Notes under the pieces: generated by a model
Told to the model about the DNA's origin: nothing
The model's input: only the letters and a program-made list of their open reading frames with translations
Databases searched by the model: none
Made by a program: the position numbers and the translations under genes
Shown: positions 5,848 through 12,792 of the stretch, piece by piece
How the letters are laid out: every line of letters starts with the position of its first letter
How positions within the stretch are numbered: the stretch's first letter is position 1
Origin: Bacteriovoracaceae bacterium UBA6261
GTDB taxonomy: Bacteria; Bdellovibrionota; Bacteriovoracia; Bacteriovoracales; Bacteriovoracaceae
Direction: 5' to 3'
Assembly (NCBI GenBank): GCA_002440825.1
Contig: DJVH01000067.1
Location: forward strand, 1-17,378
DNA length: 17,378 nucleotides

Positions 5848-7974
5848 TTATTTTCCTTTCGCTTTTTTTGTCGTTTTTACGATTGCTTTTTTCTTCACCA
5901 CTGGTGCTTTTTTAGTCGCTTTTGGTCCAGCTTTCACTGTGGCCTTGGCAACTTTCGGAGCAGTTTTGCCCGCTTTTGCGCCTGCTTTTTTGGCGGCCGG
6001 TTCTTCATCAGTGATGGCCCCTGTAGAATCAGCATCGATCAGAAGTTCTTTTCTTAAATTTGTGTCTTTACCAAAACAAATGTCGAGAGTCTGTTTTGCA
6101 GAATCCATGTCGTCGACAGTGATTTTACAAAATTCTTCGCGCGCAAGTGTATGCTTGAAGGCCTCTGGAGACATCTCTCCGAGTCCCTTATTTCTTTGAA
6201 TTTCTTTAATTTTCACGCCTGATTTTTTCAATTTCTCAAGCTGATCATCACTTTCGACAAAAAGAGTTTCTTTATCAGTGATAACCTCGAAAAGCGGAGC
6301 TTTCGCGAATTGAATCGCACCTTGCTCGAACAATTCCGGCCAGAATGTGAAGAAGAAGTTTGTGAGAAGTGTGTTGATGTGACCGCCGTCGACATCTGAG
6401 TCGGCGAGGAAAACGATCTTCGAATAACGAAGTTCGTTGGCATCGGCTTTTTGTCCAATTGTTAAACCAATAGAGGCCATGATGTCCATGAACTCCTGGT
6501 TATTGATAACGTCGTTAATAGACGCTTGCATGACGTTCATCGGTTTCCCTTTGAGCGCAATCCCGCCTTGATACAATTTATTGCGGGCAGATCTTAATCC
6601 GCCAATCGCCGAATCCCCTTCACAGATAAAAAGTGTGCAAAGGTGACGGTCTTTTCTTTCGTTGGCATCGAGCAGTTTTTCTACTCTTTGCTTCTTTGCT
6701 TTCTTCCCTTTGAGAGAAGCATCTTTCAATTCCTGGAAGCGGTGACGTGATTTAGCACGATCGACTACCAGGTCGAGGTATTCCTTATTTTTGCGCAGGA
6801 ATTTCTCAATATTTTCGTTCATGAAATGCTCGATTCCTTTTTCAAGGTTCAAGTCGCGAACGAGTTTACGTTTTGTCTGCGATTCAAAGCGCGGGTTCGG
6901 CATTGTGATTCCCATCACGAATGTCGTGCCAACTAAAACGTCGTTGTCGATAACTGAAATTTTTTCTTTTTTCGCTGCTCTTTCAATTTTCTCTTTTACA
7001 GCGTTGATGAAAATTCTCTTCACTCTATCGTGGTGAAAACCACCGTCGAATGTTGGTGTTGAGTTGACGAAGGAAATGAATTTTTCTCTGTCGTCAGATT
7101 TTTTATCAATACAAAGTGAAAGGTGGAAATCGATCTTCCCTTTGACTTTTTTGCCTTTGGTATTTTGAGTTTCGTAAACAAAAGCTTCTTCCCCGAAAAG
7201 CTGTGCGGATTGCGGGTCAATTCTTTGTGCTAATTCCAGCAACCCTTTCTTAAACTGGTATCTTTCACCGTTAAAGAAGAAAGTCAGACCCGGGTTGTTG
7301 TACGCAAGGTCGATGATACGTTTGCGAAGAAGATCTTCGTCAATTTCATTGTTTTTATAAACTTCTTTTGAGAGTTGAAGCGTCACTGTTACACCCGAAG
7401 CCCCTTTGAAAGGTTTCGGTTTTGTTTTATTTGTTTTCAGGGCCCCGTCAAGGAACTCCCACGTCTGCTCTTTTTTAGAGTTGTAGTGCTTAACAGTGGC
7501 GATGAAAACGTCAGAAGTTAAACAAGTCGCAGCTGCACCAAGACCGTTTTGTCCCAGTGTTCTGAAGAGAAATCCCTTCTCATCTGTTTCTTCATCTTTG
7601 AACTTCGATCCTGTTCTGAATTCAGTGTAAACCTGGGCCACTTTATCGATCGGAAAACCAATCCCGTTATCAGAGATTGTAACGGTCTTCTTGTCAGGGG
7701 AAAGTTTAGTATGAATTTCTGTAACGTGCCCGCGGTAATACTCATCGATACTGTTGTCGATAATCTCTTCAATGGCCTTTGATTTGGCCTGGTGAAATTT
7801 AACTGTTGTAAATTCAACGCCATTTGGTTTGTAAATATAAGTTTCTAATTCCTCTACGTCGTTACTACCAAACGTAAGTGTAATACGATTTCGCACATGC
7901 CAACGCTGATCCTTGCTTTCGATCACCGCGTCTTTTGTGCTTCCTTTTCTAACAACGGGGCCTACACTACTCAT
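5848..7974 (-). CDS. parE: Type IIA DNA topoisomerase, subunit B (ParE/GyrB-like ATPase and TOPRIM subunit), divergent, with H1-like Lys/Ala tail
   Basis: The 708-aa protein has all parts of a GyrB/ParE subunit. GHKL ATPase motifs: EEIIDNSIDE (69-78), SDNGIGFP (101-108) and GQNGLGAA (141-148). Transducer: FESQTKRKL (363-371) with the Gln-Thr-Lys loop. TOPRIM: CEGDSA (451-456, catalytic Glu452), ADSDVDGGH (524-532, metal-binding Asp525/527/529) and QRNKGLGEM (593-601). The usual N-terminal RPGMYIG segment is not recognisable; the matching region reads VRNRITLTFGS (28-37), followed by a longer lead into the ATPase core. After residue 658 comes a tail of about 50 residues made of Ala-Lys-Lys-Pro-type repeats, resembling histone H1 tails. 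The subunit supplies ATP-driven strand passage with the downstream cleavage subunit. The start has AAGGA at a good distance. A second, conventional gyrase elsewhere in the genome is expected but not visible here. Confidence 0.88.
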   Translation of the reverse strand: MSSVGPVVRKGSTKDAVIESKDQRWHVRNRITLTFGSNDVEELETYIYKPNGVEFTTVKFHQAKSKAIEEIIDNSIDEYYRGHVTEIHTKLSPDKKTVTISDNGIGFPIDKVAQVYTEFRTGSKFKDEETDEKGFLFRTLGQNGLGAAATCLTSDVFIATVKHYNSKKEQTWEFLDGALKTNKTKPKPFKGASGVTVTLQLSKEVYKNNEIDEDLLRKRIIDLAYNNPGLTFFFNGERYQFKKGLLELAQRIDPQSAQLFGEEAFVYETQNTKGKKVKGKIDFHLSLCIDKKSDDREKFISFVNSTPTFDGGFHHDRVKRIFINAVKEKIERAAKKEKISVIDNDVLVGTTFVMGITMPNPRFESQTKRKLVRDLNLEKGIEHFMNENIEKFLRKNKEYLDLVVDRAKSRHRFQELKDASLKGKKAKKQRVEKLLDANERKDRHLCTLFICEGDSAIGGLRSARNKLYQGGIALKGKPMNVMQASINDVINNQEFMDIMASIGLTIGQKADANELRYSKIVFLADSDVDGGHINTLLTNFFFTFWPELFEQGAIQFAKAPLFEVITDKETLFVESDDQLEKLKKSGVKIKEIQRNKGLGEMSPEAFKHTLAREEFCKITVDDMDSAKQTLDICFGKDTNLRKELLIDADSTGAITDEEPAAKKAGAKAGKTAPKVAKATVKAGPKATKKAPVVKKKAIVKTTKKAKGK

Positions 7975-8005
7975 TATGTATCCTTTTCAATCTCTAAATA
8001 TTGGG

Positions 8006-8034
8006 AATATAATCAAACTTTGATGTAAGGTTAA
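8006..8034 (-). promoter_or_regulatory. Candidate parE promoter with an inverted repeat inside the spacer
   Basis: On the minus strand, TTAACC (8034-8029), a 17-nt spacer and TATATT (8011-8006) make a good sigma-70-like promoter 32 nt upstream of the parE start codon. The spacer carries a perfect 6+1+6 inverted repeat, ATCAAA-C-TTTGAT (8012-8024), where a repressor could block polymerase. Operator function is inference. Confidence 0.45.
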
Positions 8035-8063
8035 AGACTCATCCCCGTAATCGAAAAGGTACA

Positions 8064-8666
8064 ATGCGTCGTAAAATTCTTTTTTTTGCCCTAATCTTTT
8101 TCACCCCAGCGCTCTTGTCCCAAGAGTTAAAACCTGAAAATTTGCCCTTCAAAAAAAATATTCGAGAAAAAATTTTCGCCGGGCAGATATTCTCCGAAAC
8201 ACATGTCCGGAACTTAAACAAAAATACCGAACAAAGTCTGTCGTTTCAAATCGCAGGTCTTCATCCCAAGTCCTGTTCTTACGCTCTTCGAACACTTTCG
8301 TTATACGAAGACTACTCCCGCTTTCTCTCATTCGTGAAAGAGAGTAAATACAATGAACAAAACAAGGAAATCGATTTTCTCATCTCACACACACTCATGC
8401 CCTATGATATGCGCCTTATTTTTACTCTTCCTCGAATTACGGCCCCGGGAACATATCCATTCTCATTCGAGATCGGTTTGTTAAAAAATCTTCACGGCAA
8501 AATTCATGTTATGAAGACTGATAATCGTTGCCTCTTTTACTCAACTGCAAACTGGAGCGGACCAACCACTGGATTTAATCCATTTGTTTTCGAATTATTT
8601 GCAAAAACTCTTGCAGATTTGTCCATGGAAATCTTGTTTAGAATCTCATCGAATCTCTCACACTAA
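8064..8666 (+). CDS. Exported SRPBCC/START-like protein of unknown function
   Basis: The 200-aa protein has a signal peptide (MRRKILFFALIFFTPALLS, cleavage near 19-20). The remainder fits a helix-grip (SRPBCC/START-like) fold: an early strand (QSLSFQIAG), a helix with LRTLSLYEDYSRFLSFVKES, a run of strands, a TANWSGPTTGFNPFVFELF segment, and a long C-terminal amphipathic helix (about 175-195) that would cap a hydrophobic pocket. Such proteins bind lipids or other hydrophobic ligands; no ligand can be read from the sequence. Cysteines lie at about 71 and 155. The start has AAAGG 4 nt upstream. It is divergent from the topoisomerase operon, with 89 nt between the two start codons. Fold assignment is by eye and moderate; secretion is more certain. 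Confidence 0.65.
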   Translation: MRRKILFFALIFFTPALLSQELKPENLPFKKNIREKIFAGQIFSETHVRNLNKNTEQSLSFQIAGLHPKSCSYALRTLSLYEDYSRFLSFVKESKYNEQNKEIDFLISHTLMPYDMRLIFTLPRITAPGTYPFSFEIGLLKNLHGKIHVMKTDNRCLFYSTANWSGPTTGFNPFVFELFAKTLADLSMEILFRISSNLSH

Positions 8667-8733
8667 AAGGCCCCTCAAGGGCGCATTAAAAACAATTCAT
8701 GACAAAGACTCCAAGGCGTATTATAAATTTCGG

Positions 8734-9174
8734 ATGAGAGTTTTAAGAATTAGCGCGCAAGATACGTATCCGATCCGTCAACAAGTATTGGTTCCGACTC
8801 ACGAGTTGAAGAAGGCCAAGTTTGAAAACGATGACGACGAAGATATTTCTTTTCACCTGGGCGCCTTTCTTGACGGCAAGCTTGTAAGCGTCGCCTCTTT
8901 CTTTTACGAAAGAAATCCTCTCTTTCCTGATCTTCACCAATATCAGCTTCGCGGAATGGCGACACTTCCTGAACACCAGGGAAAAGGTCTTTCCAGCGAA
9001 CTTCTCACCACGGCCTTTCCCATTATCAAGCAAAACTTCTGCACGCTCTTGTGGTGTAATGCCCGCGTTTCAGCAGTCGGCTTTTATGAAAAAGTGGGAT
9101 TTAAGAAATTGAATGAAGACGTGTTTGAAATCGATGATATCGGTCCGCACATTCTCATGTACAAACAAATCTAA
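8734..9174 (+). CDS. GNAT family N-acetyltransferase
   Basis: The GNAT domain starts at MRVLRISAQDTYPIRQQVL and continues with LGAFLDGKLVSVASFF, RGMATLPEHQGKGLSSELL (motif A, acetyl-CoA pyrophosphate loop QGKG), LLWCNARVSAVGFYEKVGF (motif B) and a closing strand HILMYKQI. With the ATG at 8734 the protein is 146 aa, normal for a single-domain GNAT enzyme. The frame is open further upstream to an ATG at 8584, but that part lies inside the SRPBCC gene in another frame and does not look like protein. The chosen ATG has only a distant AAGG, and TATTAT at 8719-8724 is a possible -10 that would give an almost leaderless mRNA. Substrate unknown. The gene ends just before a shared terminator. Confidence 0.85.
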   Translation: MRVLRISAQDTYPIRQQVLVPTHELKKAKFENDDDEDISFHLGAFLDGKLVSVASFFYERNPLFPDLHQYQLRGMATLPEHQGKGLSSELLTTAFPIIKQNFCTLLWCNARVSAVGFYEKVGFKKLNEDVFEIDDIGPHILMYKQI

Positions 9175-9183
9175 AAAAGTGCT

Positions 9184-9225
9184 AAAAAGGTGCCAGCAGA
9201 CCTATAGGTCTGCTGGCACCTTTTT
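9184..9225. terminator. Bidirectional terminator, perfect 42-nt palindrome
   Basis: Positions 9184-9204 and 9205-9225 are exact reverse complements with no unpaired centre (AAAAAGGTGCCAGCAGACCTA and its complement). Each strand gives a GC-containing hairpin followed by T residues, so it can stop the GNAT transcript on the plus strand and the acyl-CoA synthetase transcript on the minus strand. The synthetase stop codon (9224-9226) overlaps its edge by 2 nt. Confidence 0.93.
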
Positions 9226-10864
9226 AAACGTCGATAGCTTCCGTAGAATTGACCTTTTTTCTCAGCTCAAATTTTTGAATTTTTCCGGTAGATGTTTTTG
9301 GCAGTTCACAAAACTCAATGGCCTTGGGAACTTTAAACCTCGGCAAATGATGTTTGCAGTGATTGACCAGTTCTTCAACTGTCACTGTCGAGCCATTTTT
9401 AAGCTCAATAAAGGCGGCGACGACTTCTCCCCACTTCTCATCCGGTTTTGCCACAACGGCAGCTAAAAGCACCGCTGGATGCTGATAGAGAACATCTTCA
9501 ACTTCAATACTCGAAATGTTTTCTCCCCCTGAAATAATGATGTCTTTACTGCGGTCTTTTATTTTAATGTAGCCGTCCGGGTTAAGCACAGCGAGATCAC
9601 CGGTATGAAACCATCCGCCCTGAAACGCTTCCTTCGTTGCCTTGGGATTTTTCAAATAACCTTTCATCGTAATGTTTCCACGGAACATGACTTCACCAAT
9701 GGTTTCACCGTCAGCGGGAACCTGTTTCATTGTCACAGAATCCATCACTGTTGTGCCTGATTGAAGATGATAACGAACCCCTTGTCTTGCATTCAGTTTC
9801 GCCTGCTCTCCAATGGGCAATTTCTCCCACGCCTCTTGTTTGGAGCAGACACTCGCCGGTCCATAGACTTCTGTGAGTCCGTAAACATGAGTGATGTTAA
9901 AACCGAGAACACTCATGCCTTCAATCATGGCGGCCGGAGGAGCGGCACCGGCGACAAAAGCTTCAACTTTGTGTTTGATGTCGCGTTTGAATTCTTCAGG
10001 TGCATTGATCAGAAGATTGTGCACAATAGGAGCGCCACAGTAGTGAGTCACTTTGTGTTCGCGAATCAAATCGAAAATAAGTTGAGCATCGATTTTTCGA
10101 AGGCAGACATTCACGCCCGCTCTTGCAGCAATAACCCAGGGAAAAGTCCAGCCATTGCAATGAAACATCGGCAGAGTCCATAAATAGTGCGGATGCTTAG
10201 GCATATCCCATTCGAGAATATTGGAAATCGCTCCAAGATAGGCCCCTCTGTGATGATAAACGACGCCTTTGGGATTTCCTGTTGTGCCGGAAGTGTAATT
10301 GAGAGCGATGGCATTCCATTCGTCGTCGGGCAAAATCCCCTCAAAATGATCATCGCCTTTTTTCATGAATTCTTCATATTCAATGGAGCCGATTTTTTCA
10401 CCCGGACCGGTGTAAAGCTCATCTTCGACATTGATAATCAGCGGAGGATTTTCCATGCGAAGAATCGCCTGGGAAATAACGCTGGTAAATTCTCTGTCGA
10501 CCAGAATGATTTTGGCTTCTCCATGCTGAAGCATGAAGGAAATACTGTCGGGATCAAGGCGGATATTGAGAGCATTGATAACGGCTCCGCAAAGAGGAAT
10601 CGAAAAATGGGCCTCAACCATCGCCGGTATATTGGGCAACATCACGGCGACTGTATCGCCTTTTTTGATTCCTGTTTTTTTTAAGGCAGACGCAAACTTC
10701 AAACAGCGTTTATAGGTTTCACTCCACGTTCTGCGTGTTTTGCCGTGAACGATGGCCAGTTTATCGGGATAAACTTCCGCTGCGCGGGAAATAAATTCCA
10801 ACGGTGAAACGGGTGAATAATTGGCAGGATTTTTTTCAAGGCCCCACTCATAATTATGTTCCAT
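9224..10864 (-). CDS. AMP-dependent acyl-CoA synthetase (medium/long-chain fatty acid type)
   Basis: The 546-aa ANL-superfamily ligase activates a carboxylic acid to an acyl-adenylate and then to the CoA thioester. Motifs: ATP loop YTSGTTGNPKG (190-200); LWTLPMFHCNGWTFPW (228-243); YGLTE (328-332); the GWFHTGD adenylate-binding segment (417-423); the hinge region KDRSKDIIISGGENISS (436-452, Arg438); and catalytic Lys528 in TSTGKIQK. The MFHCNGW segment with NVCLRKID and THYCGAPIVH is typical of the bacterial/plant acyl-activating enzyme group that handles medium-chain or odd acids, so the exact substrate cannot be read. The length is normal. The start has AGAGGA 7 nt upstream, and the N-terminal lead is typical of this family. 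It lies 74 nt after a run of five tightly packed genes and may have its own promoter or be read through. It ends at the shared palindromic terminator. Confidence 0.93.
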   Translation of the reverse strand: MEHNYEWGLEKNPANYSPVSPLEFISRAAEVYPDKLAIVHGKTRRTWSETYKRCLKFASALKKTGIKKGDTVAVMLPNIPAMVEAHFSIPLCGAVINALNIRLDPDSISFMLQHGEAKIILVDREFTSVISQAILRMENPPLIINVEDELYTGPGEKIGSIEYEEFMKKGDDHFEGILPDDEWNAIALNYTSGTTGNPKGVVYHHRGAYLGAISNILEWDMPKHPHYLWTLPMFHCNGWTFPWVIAARAGVNVCLRKIDAQLIFDLIREHKVTHYCGAPIVHNLLINAPEEFKRDIKHKVEAFVAGAAPPAAMIEGMSVLGFNITHVYGLTEVYGPASVCSKQEAWEKLPIGEQAKLNARQGVRYHLQSGTTVMDSVTMKQVPADGETIGEVMFRGNITMKGYLKNPKATKEAFQGGWFHTGDLAVLNPDGYIKIKDRSKDIIISGGENISSIEVEDVLYQHPAVLLAAVVAKPDEKWGEVVAAFIELKNGSTVTVEELVNHCKHHLPRFKVPKAIEFCELPKTSTGKIQKFELRKKVNSTEAIDV

Positions 10865-10874
10865 AGAATTTCCT

Positions 10875-10905
10875 CTGAAGTGTTTTCTTTAATTGTGAAC
10901 TTCAG
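10875..10905. repeat. Inverted repeat in the leader of the acyl-CoA synthetase gene
   Basis: CTGAAGT (10875-10881) and ACTTCAG (10899-10905) form a perfect 7-bp inverted repeat with 17 nt between, directly upstream of the ribosome-binding site of the synthetase gene. It could be an operator or an mRNA hairpin. It does not match FadR or PsrA sites as I know them. Confidence 0.4.
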
Positions 10906-10938
10906 GAAATTCTTCTTCAACAAATTCTTTTTGTGATT

Positions 10939-11241
10939 TTAGTTAGGATAGCAAAATCTCTTTTGAGCGCCGATATCCTGAATTTTGTAATTTTCTTCAA
11001 CGCACTCTTTTTTGGTCGGGAATTTCTTTAACGGAGCACACGGGTATTGAGGAAGTTTTTTTTCACGGGCAAAATTTCTTTCTTCGCGGCAGTTGTCCTG
11101 ACCGTCTTTGTCGACACAGGCATAGTGACTGCGCTCACAATCAAAGATGAAATATTCGCCCGCTTTGTATTTCCAGTCGATCGGATAATTCTCCGTCTGG
11201 GCAAAACCGGAATAAACTGTCATCAACAGAAGAAAAATCAT
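10939..11241 (-). CDS. Small exported six-cysteine protein, unknown function
   Basis: The 100-aa protein has a short signal peptide (MIFLLLMTVYSGFAQ, cleavage after about residue 14) with few positive charges. The mature part of about 85 residues contains six cysteines (FDCERSHYAC, DNC, YPC, KKEC, RFC), an even number that suggests three disulfides. It is highly charged. I do not recognise the family. Its ATG overlaps the stop of the upstream 83-aa gene (ATGA), a clear sign of translational coupling. It is the fifth gene in a compact minus-strand run led by an exported metalloprotease-like protein. A small disulfide-rich exported protein beside proteases could be a substrate, inhibitor or binding protein; nothing in the sequence decides between these. 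Confidence 0.7.
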   Translation of the reverse strand: MIFLLLMTVYSGFAQTENYPIDWKYKAGEYFIFDCERSHYACVDKDGQDNCREERNFAREKKLPQYPCAPLKKFPTKKECVEENYKIQDIGAQKRFCYPN

Positions 11242-11489
11242 GACTGGCTTTTAATCGTTCTTTGAGCTGCGACCAGCAGGTCTTTTAGTTCTTTGAGTTC
11301 GAATTCAAAAAACATATGACTCGCTGAAAGTTTAGGCAGGGCCTTGCCGAATTTCATTTCATCTTCAAATGAGCGGATGCGGTTGTTCAGATTGTTGCGG
11401 ATTGTGCGCATTTGCTTCGGCGTTTTTTCCGCAAAGCTTGCTTTGAGTTCAGATAGACGTTCTTCAACGTTTGTCGTTCTTTTTTCCAT
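11238..11489 (-). CDS. Small charged helical protein, unknown function
   Basis: The 83-aa protein has no signal peptide, membrane span or cysteine. It is predicted by eye to be mostly helical: one charged stretch at about 5-47 (VEERLSELKASFAEK, then MRTIRNNLNNRIRSFEDEM) and a second helix at about 57-79 (HMFFEFELKELKDLLVAAQ). The heptad-like spacing suggests a helical hairpin or coiled coil. I do not recognise the family. It begins 6 nt after the rhomboid stop, and its own stop overlaps the ATG of the next gene by 4 nt. That packing is the main argument that it is a real gene. Confidence 0.65.
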   Translation of the reverse strand: MEKRTTNVEERLSELKASFAEKTPKQMRTIRNNLNNRIRSFEDEMKFGKALPKLSASHMFFEFELKELKDLLVAAQRTIKSQS

Positions 11490-11495
11490 CGTTTT

Positions 11496-12398
11496 TTACC
11501 AGAGTGTAATATAAAATCTACCGTTAAGCTTATAACCTTCCACCAGCAGTGTGAAAACCAAAAAGAACAGCGCGAGCCCCAGATATTTCAGCCGCGACCA
11601 TTCAAAACGAAATTTCATCACAGCCGCCGCACTCATACCTATCACCAGTCCGCTTCCATGGGCCGTATTGGCTATGGGGCCGAGCATTCCAGTGAGACAG
11701 AGAAAATACCAGCCGATCATCATTCCCAGATCAAAACGGGGAATGGCGTATTCAAAATCATCGTGAAGGCTTTTGTAGACCCAGATGAACCCAAGCATGG
11801 CATACAACACCCCGGACATTCCGCCAAATTGCGGACCGCTCACCAGGTACTGGGAGATATTAGAGAAAATTCCGGTGAGAAGAACGAAAAGCATAAGAAA
11901 ATTTTTTCCGAAATTAAACTCAATCAGGTAGCCCAGATCTTTAAACCACATCATATTAAAAAGGATGTGAAGAAAACTCATGTGCAGAAGTATGGGAGTA
12001 ACGATTCTCCAGATTTGTCCGCGCAGAATGTCTGCAAAAGGAGGGCTCTCAACACCGCCAATGAAAAGCATTGAATAAAGAGAGGCACCCAGATTGGAAA
12101 AGCTGAATCCATAAATAAAACAGCAGATAAGAATTAAAACATAAGTGGCCTCGCCTCTCGGCAGAGTTTTGATTTTTACCCACTGTTGGTCAATCTCAAC
12201 CGGTTTTTTGAAACCCATTTTGACTCGAAAAAAATCCTGGGCTTCTTCCACTTGCCTGCTCTCGGTGACTTCGGTCACAATGACGAACATTTCCGAATCA
12301 GGAATAAACTGCGCCGTGGAAGGAATTCCCAAATCAGCAAGACCCGCGACGATTTCATCGGCCATTCGCTTGTCTCTCAATTCACCTATAATCTGCAT
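11496..12398 (-). CDS. Rhomboid family intramembrane serine protease (GlpG-like)
   Basis: The 300-aa protein has a soluble N-terminal domain of about 75 residues (MQIIGELRDKRMADEIVAGL, then a FVIVTEV strand) resembling the GlpG cytoplasmic domain. A membrane bundle of six or more spans follows. Catalytic features are visible: HMSFLHILFNMMWF (139-152) with His144 and Asn148 as the oxyanion-side residues; GGMSGVLYAMLG (192-203) with nucleophile Ser195 in a G-x-S-G motif; and TAHGSGLVIG (245-254) with His247 as the partner. All catalytic positions are intact, so activity is expected. Rhomboids cleave membrane segments of substrate proteins in the inner membrane. The gene lies 10 nt after a small exported protein gene and 6 nt before the 83-aa gene, in a run led by an exported metalloprotease-like protein. 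Its substrate is not known. Confidence 0.92.
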   Translation of the reverse strand: MQIIGELRDKRMADEIVAGLADLGIPSTAQFIPDSEMFVIVTEVTESRQVEEAQDFFRVKMGFKKPVEIDQQWVKIKTLPRGEATYVLILICCFIYGFSFSNLGASLYSMLFIGGVESPPFADILRGQIWRIVTPILLHMSFLHILFNMMWFKDLGYLIEFNFGKNFLMLFVLLTGIFSNISQYLVSGPQFGGMSGVLYAMLGFIWVYKSLHDDFEYAIPRFDLGMMIGWYFLCLTGMLGPIANTAHGSGLVIGMSAAAVMKFRFEWSRLKYLGLALFFLVFTLLVEGYKLNGRFYITLW

Positions 12399-12408
12399 TG
12401 GTTTAGTC

Positions 12409-12792
12409 TCAATTCAAAAGGGGATCTTTAGCGAGCGCTTTAAAGCTCGCCTTCAATTCCTGATAGCGGTCGCTCTCCAGACAGCCGGTTTCTTTTTTGA
12501 CCAGCTTTCCTTTTTTTAGAATATGTTCAAAGCGCCCCGCCTCGCAAGTTTTAATCGAAGATGACGTTTTGAATTCGGAAATTTTTTTTACGTGACCTGC
12601 ATCGGCCATGACCTGAGCGGGACTCAGTTTTCCTCCATTGATCATCAGGGAATCTGCACTGGCAATGGCCGTTTCTGCTTTTAGCGGTTCTCCTCTGGCA
12701 TTAAAGGGGCGAAGAAGAATCACTGTATCTTCAGCGAAGGTGCAAACGGAAAAGAGGAAGAATGGTAATATAAGAAGCAATGATTTATTCAC
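12409..12792 (-). CDS. Small exported protein, unknown function
   Basis: The 127-aa protein starts with a typical signal peptide (MNKSLLLILPFFLFSVCTFA, cleavage after about residue 20). The mature protein of about 107 residues carries a short beta-like start (DTVILLRPFNARGEPLKAET), a helical middle and two cysteines (KTCEAG and ETGCLES) that could pair. The start codon is GTG at 12792, with a good purine-rich AAAGGGG about 9 nt upstream; the GTG lies inside the last codons of the metalloprotease-like gene, giving an 8-nt overlap. The overlap suggests that the two proteins are made together. I do not recognise the family. A partner, inhibitor or co-secreted factor of the larger protein is possible but only inferred. 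Confidence 0.7.
   Translation of the reverse strand: MNKSLLLILPFFLFSVCTFAEDTVILLRPFNARGEPLKAETAIASADSLMINGGKLSPAQVMADAGHVKKISEFKTSSSIKTCEAGRFEHILKKGKLVKKETGCLESDRYQELKASFKALAKDPLLN

Noticed and set aside
5848..6010. Lys/Ala-rich 3' end of parE as a DNA repeat array
   Set aside because: The DNA copies are not regular; the repetition is at protein level and in frame, so it is part of the gene.
8669..8682. Hairpin GCCC-CTCAA-GGGC after the SRPBCC gene as a terminator
   Set aside because: The stem has only 4 bp and no T-run follows, so it is too weak to call.
8584..8733. N-terminal extension of the GNAT protein to an upstream ATG
   Set aside because: The extension lies within the SRPBCC gene in another frame, and its residues do not resemble the start of any GNAT domain. 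The family start fits Met at 8734.
9113..9466. 117-codon plus-strand frame running through the terminator
   Set aside because: It overlaps the end of the GNAT gene, the palindromic terminator and the synthetase gene; nothing supports translation.
10187..10684. 165-codon open frame on the plus strand opposite the acyl-CoA synthetase
   Set aside because: It is fully inside a strongly recognised gene on the other strand, has no ribosome-binding site or recognisable domain, and is explained by codon bias of the real gene.
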